From Oceanispirochaeta sp. M1 (GTDB taxonomy: Bacteria; Spirochaetota; Spirochaetia; DSM-2461), in the NCBI RefSeq assembly GCF_003346715.1, contig NZ_QQPQ01000032.1:1-63530 (forward strand): a stretch of 63,530 nt of DNA. The letters are read 5' to 3'. Numbering within the stretch: position 1 is the first letter of the stretch; every line of letters begins with the position of its first letter. Below are positions 43,200 through 52,955 of the stretch, in pieces. Under the pieces are notes generated by a model. The model was not told the DNA's origin. It saw nothing but the letters and a program-made list of their open reading frames with translations, and did no database searches. The position numbers and the translations under genes were made by a program.

Positions 43200-46100
43200 T
43201 ATTTCTTATGAATTCCCAGGATGGTAAGGTCATCATATTGAGGCTCTTCTTTCATATGAGAATAATAAGTGTACTCAGGATAATCTTCATCAGGAATAGG
43301 GTATTTAAAATAATCTCTATATTGATCAAAATGTACTTTTAGAAATTCATCAACTTTATTATCAATTCTAATTCTATCATCGGGACCGGCATTCGGATCA
43401 GGATAGAGGCGGAATACCTTTTCAACAGAAATAAGTGCCAGTACAGTCTCTTTCATATCTCCTATTCCCTGTCTGAAATCAAAGGAAAGCTTGATATCTT
43501 TATCTGGCTGATGATACTGGTATATCTGGTATGTGCTTTTATTGAGAACTGCATCCATTATCTCTTCAATTCTTGTAAGACCCAGTTCTTCATTATCAGA
43601 ACCCTCTATATGACTCTTTGATTTTTCACCTCCGAGAATTGATGAATCACATGTTCCATCACAATGTATGATTTCAAGATCCTTAGTTCTGAATTTTCTT
43701 TTAGCTTCCTCAATTCCATCTGTGAAGAGAAAGAGAAAATCATCATTTTTAAGAGTGTGATTTATTTGCTTGAAGGCTGTCTCTCCAATTATATCTGTTC
43801 CGAACATACCAGCTGCAGGAGCCTCTTCCATCTCTTTTTTTATGACTTTTTTAAGTGCTCCGTCGTAGTAGTAGAACATATTGTCTCCTGCATGACAAAT
43901 CCAACATTTCCCTGTTTCTATATTGATTACTGCGACGATGAATGCTGCAAATTTTCCCTGGAAATTTATCTGAGCAATAAGATCATTTATATTATTGACG
44001 AGAACCTCAAGGTGTATTCCATCTCTTCTAATATCCAGTTTTGAGAAATAATCTTTAAAAAGTGTGGCAACCTGTACCATGATAAGTGACGCAGGAATAT
44101 CTTTACCGGAAATATCACATTTGATAGTAGCATAATGTTTATCATCTAATCTTTTATAATCAAAGTAGTCACCAGAGACACCTTTGGCACCCTCATAGTA
44201 TCCGAAGAAATGAACTCTTTCATTTTCTTCTTCTCCTGTTGTATATTTTCTATCAGACTGTGGTACCGGATCTAATGGAAGAAATTTCTTCTGTATTTCT
44301 TTACCTAAAATCAATGATTTATTGGCGACAGCCGCTGCAACGAGCCCTTCTGTCATCTGATTGAAAGTTGTCGCAAGGTCGGATAACTCATCTCTTGTAC
44401 CGGTTTCGATGGAATAATTCTTCAATTTGGATTTATCCTGGGTGTCTCTAACCTTGGCAACCCCTTCAACTAATTTCTTGATAGGATTGATCATCGTCTG
44501 TGCCAGAAGGAAAGCACCGACGAGTCCGCCGGCTAAAGCCAGCAGGGAAATAATAACTGTTATTCGAAGAATACTGTTTTGAGTTTCTATAATTCCTTCC
44601 AGGATGCTGTTGATCGAGACATCCAGACGGACAATCCCTCTGAAATATGAATCACGTCCCTTGTTTCTGTAGACAACCGGTTTGTAGAAGGTATAAATCA
44701 GTTTCTCATCTGAAAGGGTCTCAATAATAAACTCAGGATAGGTTTGTACAATATTTGATACGGTGGACAGCTTGTCATTGATTTCTGTTTCAATCCGGCT
44801 GATTGTTTCCTGAATTACAGCCAGTTCATCCAGTGATGCCCGGTCTCCTCTAATTGCCAGACGTACGGCATCTTCTGAAAGCTGATCAAGTTGACTGCTT
44901 TGATCACCGATCAGTTCCAGGGCCCTGCTGTTTATATCTTTTTCAAGTTCATCTATAACCTCAGACAGAATATCGTCTACCCTTGTTATACCTGGTTCAA
45001 AGCGGCTGATCAGTCCCGCTTCGGATAAAAGATCATAAATAAGATCTCTATCATCTTCTTCATATTCGATAAAACTGAAATTATCTCCCTCTCTGTACTT
45101 GCTTTCAAAGCTATTAATAGTTCCGTTGGTCCAGTTTTCAGGATAATCAACTCTTGAAACTGAGATTGTTGAGGGAAACTCCTGATACTTTTCAATATCC
45201 TTGTTATTGGAACTCCATATATAGTTGAAGTTGTCGGGGTTGTTGGCTCCCTGACCGCTTATTGTAGTATTGACCGCTTCATCCATCGCCCTGATGGTAT
45301 TGGGAAGGAGTCCCAGTTCAAGACGATTCTGGGTAGGCAGATATGTTCTGGCACTTGTGGTCAGTGTTTCCAGAAGGAGTGCACTCTTGTCATAAAGTCC
45401 AACTGAAAGATTTTCCTTCTGAGTATTGATCATGTAATTTCCAAGAAAGATGGAAATCAACAGGATTACCGCAAGAATCAGGGTTAACAGAGCCAGAGTA
45501 AATTTCATTCTCAGACCCATTCCTCTCCGTTTCATACTCTTCATCCTCTCTTTTTTCAGATGACTCTTTAAGGGAGCTCCGGATATTATTGACTGTATGT
45601 CTTCTTCAAGTTTACTGTTCTCTTTCATAATTCTGGAAATCTGCCATGAAGACAGTGCACATACAGACACAAGCAATGCAATCAGCAGATAAAACATAAG
45701 ACTGTTCATACTGAAAATGCGCTGACTCAATTCTATGGGCAGCCAGAATGTCTTGTAATCATAGGAGAAATCTCCGAAACGGACGGTTCCGGTTGAATCC
45801 AGTCTTAACTTGCCCTTTGCAAAGGCAAATCCTCTACCGGGATGTTCAACACCAACCAGGTAGTAGCCTTCTTCAAATACTTCAACAACAGGTCCTTCGA
45901 TGACTCTGTCTGTTCTGACATCGAAAGAATCGGCAGTGAATTCATAATCCCAGGGAGCTTTACCATCACGGTCAAGAACAACTCTTTGAACCTTACCGCC
46001 CACTGAGAAACCGCGACCGATTATTGTAAGAACAACTCTTTCAAGATCATCTTTTTGTGTACGTACATCAGAAATATAGGTAACAGGTATATATTTATCT

Positions 46101-47899
46101 GTTCTGAAGAGAAGAATTGACGGTTCACTTCTATTGCCGACATCATCAAAGGCACTTACAGAGAGGGCCCAATGTCCATTATCACGATTATTATACTGAA
46201 CGGCAGGACTGATAGTCTGTACCGTTTCGGGTGGTGAAGGCAGGTCTAACTTTGATGGATCTATAAAATCAGCATCTTCTCCCAAAAAATAAAACCTGTA
46301 ACTGAAGCCGCCAAGATGTTCATCATCGGAGCTCCAGTTGAGGGTGAAAGTGTTACTGATCAGATATCCCCTTGCATCGGTGAGAGGTTTGAAAAACTGT
46401 ACTGGACTCGGTGGTATCGTGTCTCGTGTGATTCTGATATGGACAGTATCTGACCAGTTTCCTGCATAGTCTACAAGAGCGATATGGAAGTACCAGTCTC
46501 CATCTTCGATAGCTCTGAATGTTTCAGTTCTCTCTCTTAGATCAAGATATTCCTTATCTCTATCGGGTTCGGTGTCTGTATTATTATCCCATACATAAGA
46601 AAAACCCTGTATTCCAGAAGAATCCTGTGGACGTCTCCAGGTTAAAATGACCCTGTCATCAGCCTGTCGTCCCTGATCAGTAAAATTTACTGTTCTAATA
46701 ATGGGAGGAGAGGCTGTTTTATCAGGGGTCAGTATGACTATATTTCTATTTTCATTAAGGAGATTTTCCCAGATTGCAAAAAGGTCTCCTTTGAAGCTGA
46801 TCCACCTTGCATAAGTGGAATTCCCGCTTGTTGAACTTACTATTTCGCTCTGCCAGAAAATACCATTTCTTTTTGCCAGAATCACCTGGTTATTATTTCT
46901 GTTGTCAAACCAGAGAATCAGACTCTCACCGTTATCTCTGGTGATCCTGGGAGATGCTGTGAAATAACTTCCACGGGAAATCTGTTCAATTTCTTCCAGA
47001 GACTCACCATTGCTGTTAAAGACTCCATAGTGAATCTGGGGCATGGCGCGGCCCTGTCTTCTTTCCCAAACAAGGTGAAGAGTTCCGTTTTCCGCCACCA
47101 TATGGGGACGCTGGTTATCAAATTGTGTGAATTCTATATTTTCACCATCAATATATTCGTCATAGGATGTAACAAGTATTTCATCCGACCAGAGAGAATC
47201 TCCATTCTTTAGACTTTTGAGATATATCTGATATGTATTTCTGCTACCTGTATAAAGAGACTGAAAAACTACATATTCACCCTGATTATCAAAACAATAA
47301 AAAGGTAGAAAGTTCTGCTTGAGTTCCGAGTTACGTATGAAATGCTGTGCATCACTCCAGCTGAGACCCTCATCGGATACCGAATAATGTATTGAAAGTG
47401 CATCTGTTCCATTGGGAAGAGTAACGCTTCCAGTCATAAACAGAATAAGAGAATTATCGAAACGCCTGAATATTCTTGGAACAACTGAAGTATTCTCGGT
47501 TTCAATGCTTGAAATCAGTTCCAGAGGATTTCCGGGTGTATTAAGTCTATATATGGAAATACTGTTTTCAGACGCCATCAGAGAAATTAGAGGATTTCCA
47601 TTTTTGTCCTGTGCAAGGGTGAAGAGAGATACTTTATCCTCTCCCCTGTACTGGAAAGGTTCAAGAAGGAGGAAAGGATCAGACCAGTTGGTACCATCGC
47701 TGGAGATACTTCCGTAGAATGAAACAAGTTCTGAGTTTCTTTCATCATAGTTTTGCCATGCAGTGAAAATATAACCTTCATCAGAAACCACCGACTGTGG
47801 GAAGTAGGCATCATCCGTCCTGATATTCATGGGAGATTCCCAATAATAATCCTCTGCAGAGAGGAGTGATGGAGTGAGGCAAAGAATGAGTAAATACAA
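43199..47899 (-). CDS. Giant sensor phosphatase: exported repeat region, HAMP, SpoIIE/PP2C
   Basis: The 1566-residue protein starts with a signal peptide (CLTPSLLSAED). Residues ~20-430 show propeller-like repeats (for example HLVWERRQG). Fibronectin-like sections follow (GFSYRFYFLGE). A membrane helix lies near 735-755 and two more near 800 and 1120, with a large sensor section between. A HAMP linker (NPIKKLVEGVAKV) leads to the SpoIIE phosphatase (about 1235-1480), with VSGDYFDY, CDISGKDIPASL and FLFTDGIEEA. It should dephosphorylate a Ser-phosphorylated regulator. The annotated start is TTG at 47899 without a good ribosome binding site; an upstream ATT or CTG would lengthen the signal peptide. 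Confidence 0.88.
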   Translation of the reverse strand: MYLLILCLTPSLLSAEDYYWESPMNIRTDDAYFPQSVVSDEGYIFTAWQNYDERNSELVSFYGSISSDGTNWSDPFLLLEPFQYRGEDKVSLFTLAQDKNGNPLISLMASENSISIYRLNTPGNPLELISSIETENTSVVPRIFRRFDNSLILFMTGSVTLPNGTDALSIHYSVSDEGLSWSDAQHFIRNSELKQNFLPFYCFDNQGEYVVFQSLYTGSRNTYQIYLKSLKNGDSLWSDEILVTSYDEYIDGENIEFTQFDNQRPHMVAENGTLHLVWERRQGRAMPQIHYGVFNSNGESLEEIEQISRGSYFTASPRITRDNGESLILWFDNRNNNQVILAKRNGIFWQSEIVSSTSGNSTYARWISFKGDLFAIWENLLNENRNIVILTPDKTASPPIIRTVNFTDQGRQADDRVILTWRRPQDSSGIQGFSYVWDNNTDTEPDRDKEYLDLRERTETFRAIEDGDWYFHIALVDYAGNWSDTVHIRITRDTIPPSPVQFFKPLTDARGYLISNTFTLNWSSDDEHLGGFSYRFYFLGEDADFIDPSKLDLPSPPETVQTISPAVQYNNRDNGHWALSVSAFDDVGNRSEPSILLFRTDKYIPVTYISDVRTQKDDLERVVLTIIGRGFSVGGKVQRVVLDRDGKAPWDYEFTADSFDVRTDRVIEGPVVEVFEEGYYLVGVEHPGRGFAFAKGKLRLDSTGTVRFGDFSYDYKTFWLPIELSQRIFSMNSLMFYLLIALLVSVCALSSWQISRIMKENSKLEEDIQSIISGAPLKSHLKKERMKSMKRRGMGLRMKFTLALLTLILAVILLISIFLGNYMINTQKENLSVGLYDKSALLLETLTTSARTYLPTQNRLELGLLPNTIRAMDEAVNTTISGQGANNPDNFNYIWSSNNKDIEKYQEFPSTISVSRVDYPENWTNGTINSFESKYREGDNFSFIEYEEDDRDLIYDLLSEAGLISRFEPGITRVDDILSEVIDELEKDINSRALELIGDQSSQLDQLSEDAVRLAIRGDRASLDELAVIQETISRIETEINDKLSTVSNIVQTYPEFIIETLSDEKLIYTFYKPVVYRNKGRDSYFRGIVRLDVSINSILEGIIETQNSILRITVIISLLALAGGLVGAFLLAQTMINPIKKLVEGVAKVRDTQDKSKLKNYSIETGTRDELSDLATTFNQMTEGLVAAAVANKSLILGKEIQKKFLPLDPVPQSDRKYTTGEEENERVHFFGYYEGAKGVSGDYFDYKRLDDKHYATIKCDISGKDIPASLIMVQVATLFKDYFSKLDIRRDGIHLEVLVNNINDLIAQINFQGKFAAFIVAVINIETGKCWICHAGDNMFYYYDGALKKVIKKEMEEAPAAGMFGTDIIGETAFKQINHTLKNDDFLFLFTDGIEEAKRKFRTKDLEIIHCDGTCDSSILGGEKSKSHIEGSDNEELGLTRIEEIMDAVLNKSTYQIYQYHQPDKDIKLSFDFRQGIGDMKETVLALISVEKVFRLYPDPNAGPDDRIRIDNKVDEFLKVHFDQYRDYFKYPIPDEDYPEYTYYSHMKEEPQYDDLTILGIHKK

Positions 47900-47919
47900 A
47901 ATATAAAAGGGTCTCAGCT

Positions 47920-50907
47920 TCAGAATTTTGATTCAAGTCTCCTTTTAAGATCCTGTAACGGAGGATAAGAAGCTGTTTTCTTATCCTTTAGCAGCTGTTG
48001 AACAATGGCATAAGCTTCGAAATACTCGCCATTGATATACTTATCTTCTGCAGATTTAAAACGAGCGTTATCTGATGATGATAACACAATTGCTGTCTGT
48101 CCACCTGCATCAAGCTGAATTCTGTCCTTTAATTCTATAGCATCCTGATTTTCAGGATTAAGTTCAATAGCCCTGTCGAGCTGCGTCAGAGCCACAGGGA
48201 ATTGAGAACGTACATTCCCTTCTACAATCACATATGCTTTCTCATAAAGATTTTTACTCTCGGCCAGTGCTTTCAGGTCTGGCGGCGGTATTCTTATTCC
48301 AAGAATAATTTCAGCATCATAGATAGCTTTTTTCATGCCCGGGTAATCAGACTGTATGGCCGAGAGGTCCTTCAGGTCTATATATGCAGTATCCGTTTCA
48401 GTATTTATCTTGCTCACCGCAGATTTGAACTTTTCATCAAATGTAATTTTAAAAAGTTCCGGATCCTTAAGCTGCTGTATCTTCAGCTTGAGAACACTGG
48501 CCTGCTGGTTCAGAGGCATGGGGATAAGTATCTCATTGAGGTTCTGATCTGCACGATTCAGAAATTCAAAGCCCTCCTCTTTTTCACCGGCGGCTATCTT
48601 AGTACTGCCGGCTTCAAAGTTTGCATAGGCCAGATTGATAAACTGTGTCATTTCACCATAAAGAGGTTCTGTCTCTTCAATGGTACGTCCTGATTCTACC
48701 GAAAGTGCGGCTCTCACAAGGTTAAGCCAATAGTTGATTTCGTTGTTTTCATCGGTATTTGTGGTGTACCAGCGATTTTCAGCTCTTAAAAGCACAATTT
48801 CACTCTGCCCATAGAGTCCCTGAAGGTAGAGGCTTTTACCCTTATTTACATTTTCACGTACGAATTTGATTACTTCTTTATTCTCTTCAAGGAGAATCTG
48901 CTCCTGAAGCTCGGCTACCCGTGAATCTATACTTGCACGGCTTATGATCGCTTCATTGAAGGAGAGGGCCTGTACAAAGAGTTCCTGGGCAGTAGTCAGC
49001 TGCTGTGTTGCCTGTGAAAAGTCTTTTCTTGCCAATGCTTCCTGGGCTCTTTTAAAACGAAACTCACCCTCACCCAGGTAACGTCCCGCACTGGCAATAC
49101 TCTGGTCGGCTTTTCTCTGCTCACGGGTATAGTCACGAAGCTGATCTTCAAGATTCAGGATAAGAGCCTCGGCACGGCCTATGTACAGGGCCATAGCAGC
49201 CTGCTGGGGTATTTCATTTCTAATCGTTTGATAACGGCTTTTGAACCTTGAAGCCTGTTGAGACAGATTAATGTTCTTCTCCTTAAGATCTTCCAAAATG
49301 GAAAAACTCTCTTCAGGGAAAACAAATAGAATGCTGCGGTCACCCTCTTGTGCTCCTTCTGGAGGAATCCCTGCCAGGAGAGTCAGAGAACGGTCCAGAG
49401 AACTCTTCATCCCCAAATATTCTCTTTCAAGGGGGAGAATCTCCAGATCCGCAGAATCAAGGGCCAGCTGTCCGTCAAAGTTTCTGTAACCATCAATACC
49501 CTGGTCAATTCTGATGTTAAACTCTGAATTTTCAACTGCGGCGAAATTGTCTGTATAAAGAACATCATTGTTATAGGCAGATATAAAATCATTCCATTCT
49601 TCTTTAACAGGAATCATTGCATCCAGTTCCCTGGACAAGGTCTGCCTACGTTGTGTCATCTCAATCAGATTCTGATCATCATACTCTTTATAATTGCCAA
49701 GAGCTTCCTGATAGAAGCTCAGACGTGAATTGGATATGGCCTTTCTGTTCTGTATCCTGCTGTTTTCCAGCTTATGATACTCCCTGTGTAAAAGCTCTTC
49801 AGCATATGGATGGAGTCCTAATCCTTCATCTGTATTTAATCTGGAGGACCAGAGTTCTCCAATCTCTATGGATCTCCCGGCCCAGTATTCAGCTTCATCA
49901 AAACTGGATTGCGCCAGAGCCCATTGCTGCTGTTCATATTCACTTTCAGCTTTTCTTATCAGAGTTTCAGTCTTTTGAGTCAAAGCGCTCTGAATAGGCA
50001 TGACAGTGCTGTCCCAGTATTTGTCATAGGCCCTGATTAAACCTTCTTCAAACCTGGTTTCAAGGCGTCCGAAAATTATTCTGTTTGCAAAACTGAGAAA
50101 AAAGTCTTCTCTGTAATTTTCATTGATCTCAGCTAGAAGTTTATTCTGCTTATCAAAAACATAGGCAGCCTTCCAAAGAGTATTTCTCATATCAGAAAAA
50201 TGATTAATATCACTGATAAGATCTTCAACGAGAGCTGTATTATCCTGAATTGAACTGCTGATTTCTGCGGCTGAGTGTTTACTTAAAAGATTATAACTAT
50301 TTACAAATTCGTCAAGAGAACTAAGAAGACTTTCCAGGTTTGCGTCAACTGGTCCCTTTATGAGATCACCATAGTCTCTCTCATTGTAGGTTCTCTTATG
50401 AAGTTCAAAACCGGTTTTATAAATTGTAGCTGCCGTATTGTAGTTACCTTCATCAATCTGAACCAATGCACGGTCCATTATTTCGTTGAACAGGAGCTTG
50501 AAATAGATAAGTTCTGCGGAAATTCTGGCTGTACTGAGAGATTCTGAAGTCGCTTCGTTGGGGTTTTTGTCAAGCTCTTCAAGTTCACTGATAATTTCCA
50601 GACCTCTCTCATAATCATTCTCTTCAAAGAGTACACGGATCAGCTCTTCATATTTTGCATTGAATTCTTCTTTTTTTTCCCTGATTTCCTGTATGAGTTT
50701 CTGTGCATGGTCCATCTCTTCAGGATCTTCTTTGACAATCTCTACGAGGAGGTTGATTGCAGCGTTAAAGTCGTATATTTCTATCAGCCGTTCTACTTCA
50801 CGATATTTCTGACCTCTTCTCAGATCTTTGCCCTGAGCAAAAAGTGCTGAACTCAGCAGGAGTATAATACAGGCTATGATTACAATCTTCTTATTTATTA
50901 CAGTCAA
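47920..50907 (-). CDS. Large periplasmic TPR-type repeat protein
   Basis: The start is TTG with AAGGG 5 nt upstream, giving the signal peptide VIIACIILLLSSALFAQ. The remaining ~970 residues are almost entirely helical. TPR-like spacing is seen in YREVERLIEIYDFNAAINLLVEIV near the N-terminus, and again near residues 615-660 and 900-990 (QFPVALTQLDRAIELNPEN). Coiled-coil stretches lie between. It probably forms a long periplasmic solenoid or scaffold. It lies 20 bp ahead of the SpoIIE-type phosphatase, so the two may act together. The family is not recognised. Confidence 0.78.
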   Translation of the reverse strand: MTVINKKIVIIACIILLLSSALFAQGKDLRRGQKYREVERLIEIYDFNAAINLLVEIVKEDPEEMDHAQKLIQEIREKKEEFNAKYEELIRVLFEENDYERGLEIISELEELDKNPNEATSESLSTARISAELIYFKLLFNEIMDRALVQIDEGNYNTAATIYKTGFELHKRTYNERDYGDLIKGPVDANLESLLSSLDEFVNSYNLLSKHSAAEISSSIQDNTALVEDLISDINHFSDMRNTLWKAAYVFDKQNKLLAEINENYREDFFLSFANRIIFGRLETRFEEGLIRAYDKYWDSTVMPIQSALTQKTETLIRKAESEYEQQQWALAQSSFDEAEYWAGRSIEIGELWSSRLNTDEGLGLHPYAEELLHREYHKLENSRIQNRKAISNSRLSFYQEALGNYKEYDDQNLIEMTQRRQTLSRELDAMIPVKEEWNDFISAYNNDVLYTDNFAAVENSEFNIRIDQGIDGYRNFDGQLALDSADLEILPLEREYLGMKSSLDRSLTLLAGIPPEGAQEGDRSILFVFPEESFSILEDLKEKNINLSQQASRFKSRYQTIRNEIPQQAAMALYIGRAEALILNLEDQLRDYTREQRKADQSIASAGRYLGEGEFRFKRAQEALARKDFSQATQQLTTAQELFVQALSFNEAIISRASIDSRVAELQEQILLEENKEVIKFVRENVNKGKSLYLQGLYGQSEIVLLRAENRWYTTNTDENNEINYWLNLVRAALSVESGRTIEETEPLYGEMTQFINLAYANFEAGSTKIAAGEKEEGFEFLNRADQNLNEILIPMPLNQQASVLKLKIQQLKDPELFKITFDEKFKSAVSKINTETDTAYIDLKDLSAIQSDYPGMKKAIYDAEIILGIRIPPPDLKALAESKNLYEKAYVIVEGNVRSQFPVALTQLDRAIELNPENQDAIELKDRIQLDAGGQTAIVLSSSDNARFKSAEDKYINGEYFEAYAIVQQLLKDKKTASYPPLQDLKRRLESKF

Positions 50908-51019
50908 GTAAACCCTTCAGATCACCGAAATTATCAACAGACTTTATATCTTATAACATTATCGGCAAGATGGGGACGAATCTGGATAAAAGCTCTATTC
51001 AAAGGTATAATATAGTTGG

Positions 51020-52270
51020 ATGAAAAAAGGCATAATAATACTCTTTACATTATTATCAATCTCGAGACTCTCTGCAGGGAATGCTGCGTCTACTACTTAT
51101 GCCAATTTCAGCGACATTTTCGGCATAGATCCCAATGCAGGTACAAACTCATTTCTAACGCTTCTAATTCCATCGGGCGGTAAATATGAAGGCATGGGAA
51201 CAGCGTTTACAGCTATGAGTCTTGATTCCGGATTTCTCGATGCAAATCCTGCGGGAAGTTCCTTTATAAAAAACTCAGAACTGACTTTTTTTCATAATAA
51301 CTGGATTGCTGATACAAACCTGGAGAGTGTAACTTATACATCGCGCTGGGAGGATTTCGGTATAGGAATTGGCGGGAAGTTTCTTTACCTTCCCTTTACA
51401 GGGATAGATGACTGGGGAGACAGAGCCCAGAATGGTGATGGATCATATTCCTCGGGTTACTATACAGAAACTGTTATGACTCTGAATGCAGCCTATACCT
51501 TTCTGGATAATTACTACTATCACGGGCTTGCTCTCGGTGCTAATGTTAAGATGGCGTATCGGGGAGTTCCCTATTCCATTGCTCCTGATCAGTCAGCCGT
51601 AGCAGTAATGGCCGATATCGGAATACAGACAAAATTCAATGTATTGAAGTTTTTCAGTTCAAGAGATAAAAACTTTGCCTTCGGGTTTGTGGTCAAAAAC
51701 CTCGGTTCCGAGTTTATTACGGATCCCGATCCACTGCCTTCTATGATTTCTACGGGAATAGCCTATTCTCCCATCAGGCCCATGACATGGGCCTTTGATG
51801 TAAATATTCCCTTTAACCTTGATGGTTCCAAGGCTGAAAAAGTAAGCTATGCTGTCGGTCTTGATCTGGGGCTGACAAGTTTTCTTTCCGTACAATCAGG
51901 ATTTCAGATTAAAACAGGTCTTCCCCGATTCAGTGTAGGATCATCACTTGATCTTGAGAAATTCTCAGTTACAGCCAATTATACTTTGGATTTGACTACT
52001 CAGGTATCATCTCTGGACCGTTTCAGTCTTGCTCTGAAACTTAACCTGGGTGACTTTGGACGTATGACCCGTGTTGAACGTTCTCAGCTGCTGTATTTGC
52101 AGGGACTTGAGGAATATGCTAATGGTGATATCAGTCAGGCAATTGCCTATTGGGAAGAGAGTCTTGAAGTAAGGCCGGATTTTACACCGGCCGAACAGAT
52201 GATTGAGACAGCCAGAAAAACTCTTGAGCTGAATCAGGTTATTGAAGAGAATCAGACCATTGATGAATGA
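51020..52270 (+). CDS. UPF0164-family outer-membrane protein with C-terminal TPR
   Basis: A signal peptide (IIILFTLLSISRLSAG) is followed by TLLIPSGGKYEGMGTAFTAM and LDANPAGSSFI, the hallmark of the FadL-like UPF0164 outer-membrane family found in treponemes. Strand-like aromatic segments continue to about residue 345. A short TPR (LLYLQGLEEYANGDISQAIAYWEESLEV in two blocks) occupies 352-400. The barrel may transport hydrophobic compounds. There is no Shine-Dalgarno sequence; TATAAT ends 8 nt before the ATG. The 3' end overlaps the convergent membrane protein gene by 19 bp. Confidence 0.85.
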   Translation: MKKGIIILFTLLSISRLSAGNAASTTYANFSDIFGIDPNAGTNSFLTLLIPSGGKYEGMGTAFTAMSLDSGFLDANPAGSSFIKNSELTFFHNNWIADTNLESVTYTSRWEDFGIGIGGKFLYLPFTGIDDWGDRAQNGDGSYSSGYYTETVMTLNAAYTFLDNYYYHGLALGANVKMAYRGVPYSIAPDQSAVAVMADIGIQTKFNVLKFFSSRDKNFAFGFVVKNLGSEFITDPDPLPSMISTGIAYSPIRPMTWAFDVNIPFNLDGSKAEKVSYAVGLDLGLTSFLSVQSGFQIKTGLPRFSVGSSLDLEKFSVTANYTLDLTTQVSSLDRFSLALKLNLGDFGRMTRVERSQLLYLQGLEEYANGDISQAIAYWEESLEVRPDFTPAEQMIETARKTLELNQVIEENQTIDE

Positions 52271-52944
52271 TATTTCATAAAAGATCTGATCTGTTTACTC
52301 AATTCATTCAGTTCTCCAGGGAACTTTCTGTTTTTGCTGAACCTTGTTTTCTTCCTGTATTTATCTACAGATTTGACAAATTTAAGAAGATTTTTCTTCT
52401 CTGATGTGAAAAATACAGGAACAGCACCTGAGTCAAGAAGCTTTTTAAGCTCCCCCCCGTTCATATCCGCCAGTTTCTCAAGGTAAAGTTCTATCTGCTT
52501 CAGATATTCCATCTGTTCCATAGTTATGCTGGAGAGCTCTTGTTCCAGTTCTACTTTTTTATGTATTACTTTTTCTGACTGGTATTCCTGATTCTTGAGT
52601 CTGTACCATGCAAGAGCGGCAAGCAGGAGAGACAGAACAATCTCATCCACCATAGGGAGGGGGTCACGAATGACATAGGATAGGAAGTAAAAGGATACAA
52701 GGAAAACCCCTGCAGCCATCAGCAGGTGGATGATAAAACGGGAATCGTTAATCCAGTTGTTTACGGCAGTTTCAATTCCTGCTTTCATTTCTGTTTTAAT
52801 AAAGCTGTTGTCTTCTTCGTTAAGGCCTGATCCATAACAGACACGAATATCCTCCTCCTCAAGAGCATCTATGAAATTTTTATCTTCATGCTCCGAAAGA
52901 TAGAGTGTGTGGTCCTTCCATTTGAGAAAAAATATATCTTTCAA
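52252..52944 (-). CDS. Membrane protein of unknown function
   Basis: The 230-residue protein begins at TTG with GGGAG 7 nt upstream. A short N-terminal domain (1-70) precedes two adjacent membrane helices (about 74-92 and 97-114). A helical, basic cytosolic tail (120-230) contains KKNLLKFVKSVDKYRKKTRFSK. I do not recognise the family. It lies 11 bp behind the ankyrin gene and probably shares its transcript. It converges with the UPF0164 gene. Confidence 0.7.
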   Translation of the reverse strand: MKDIFFLKWKDHTLYLSEHEDKNFIDALEEEDIRVCYGSGLNEEDNSFIKTEMKAGIETAVNNWINDSRFIIHLLMAAGVFLVSFYFLSYVIRDPLPMVDEIVLSLLLAALAWYRLKNQEYQSEKVIHKKVELEQELSSITMEQMEYLKQIELYLEKLADMNGGELKKLLDSGAVPVFFTSEKKNLLKFVKSVDKYRKKTRFSKNRKFPGELNELSKQIRSFMKYHSSMV

Positions 52945-52955
52945 GTAAAATCTCC

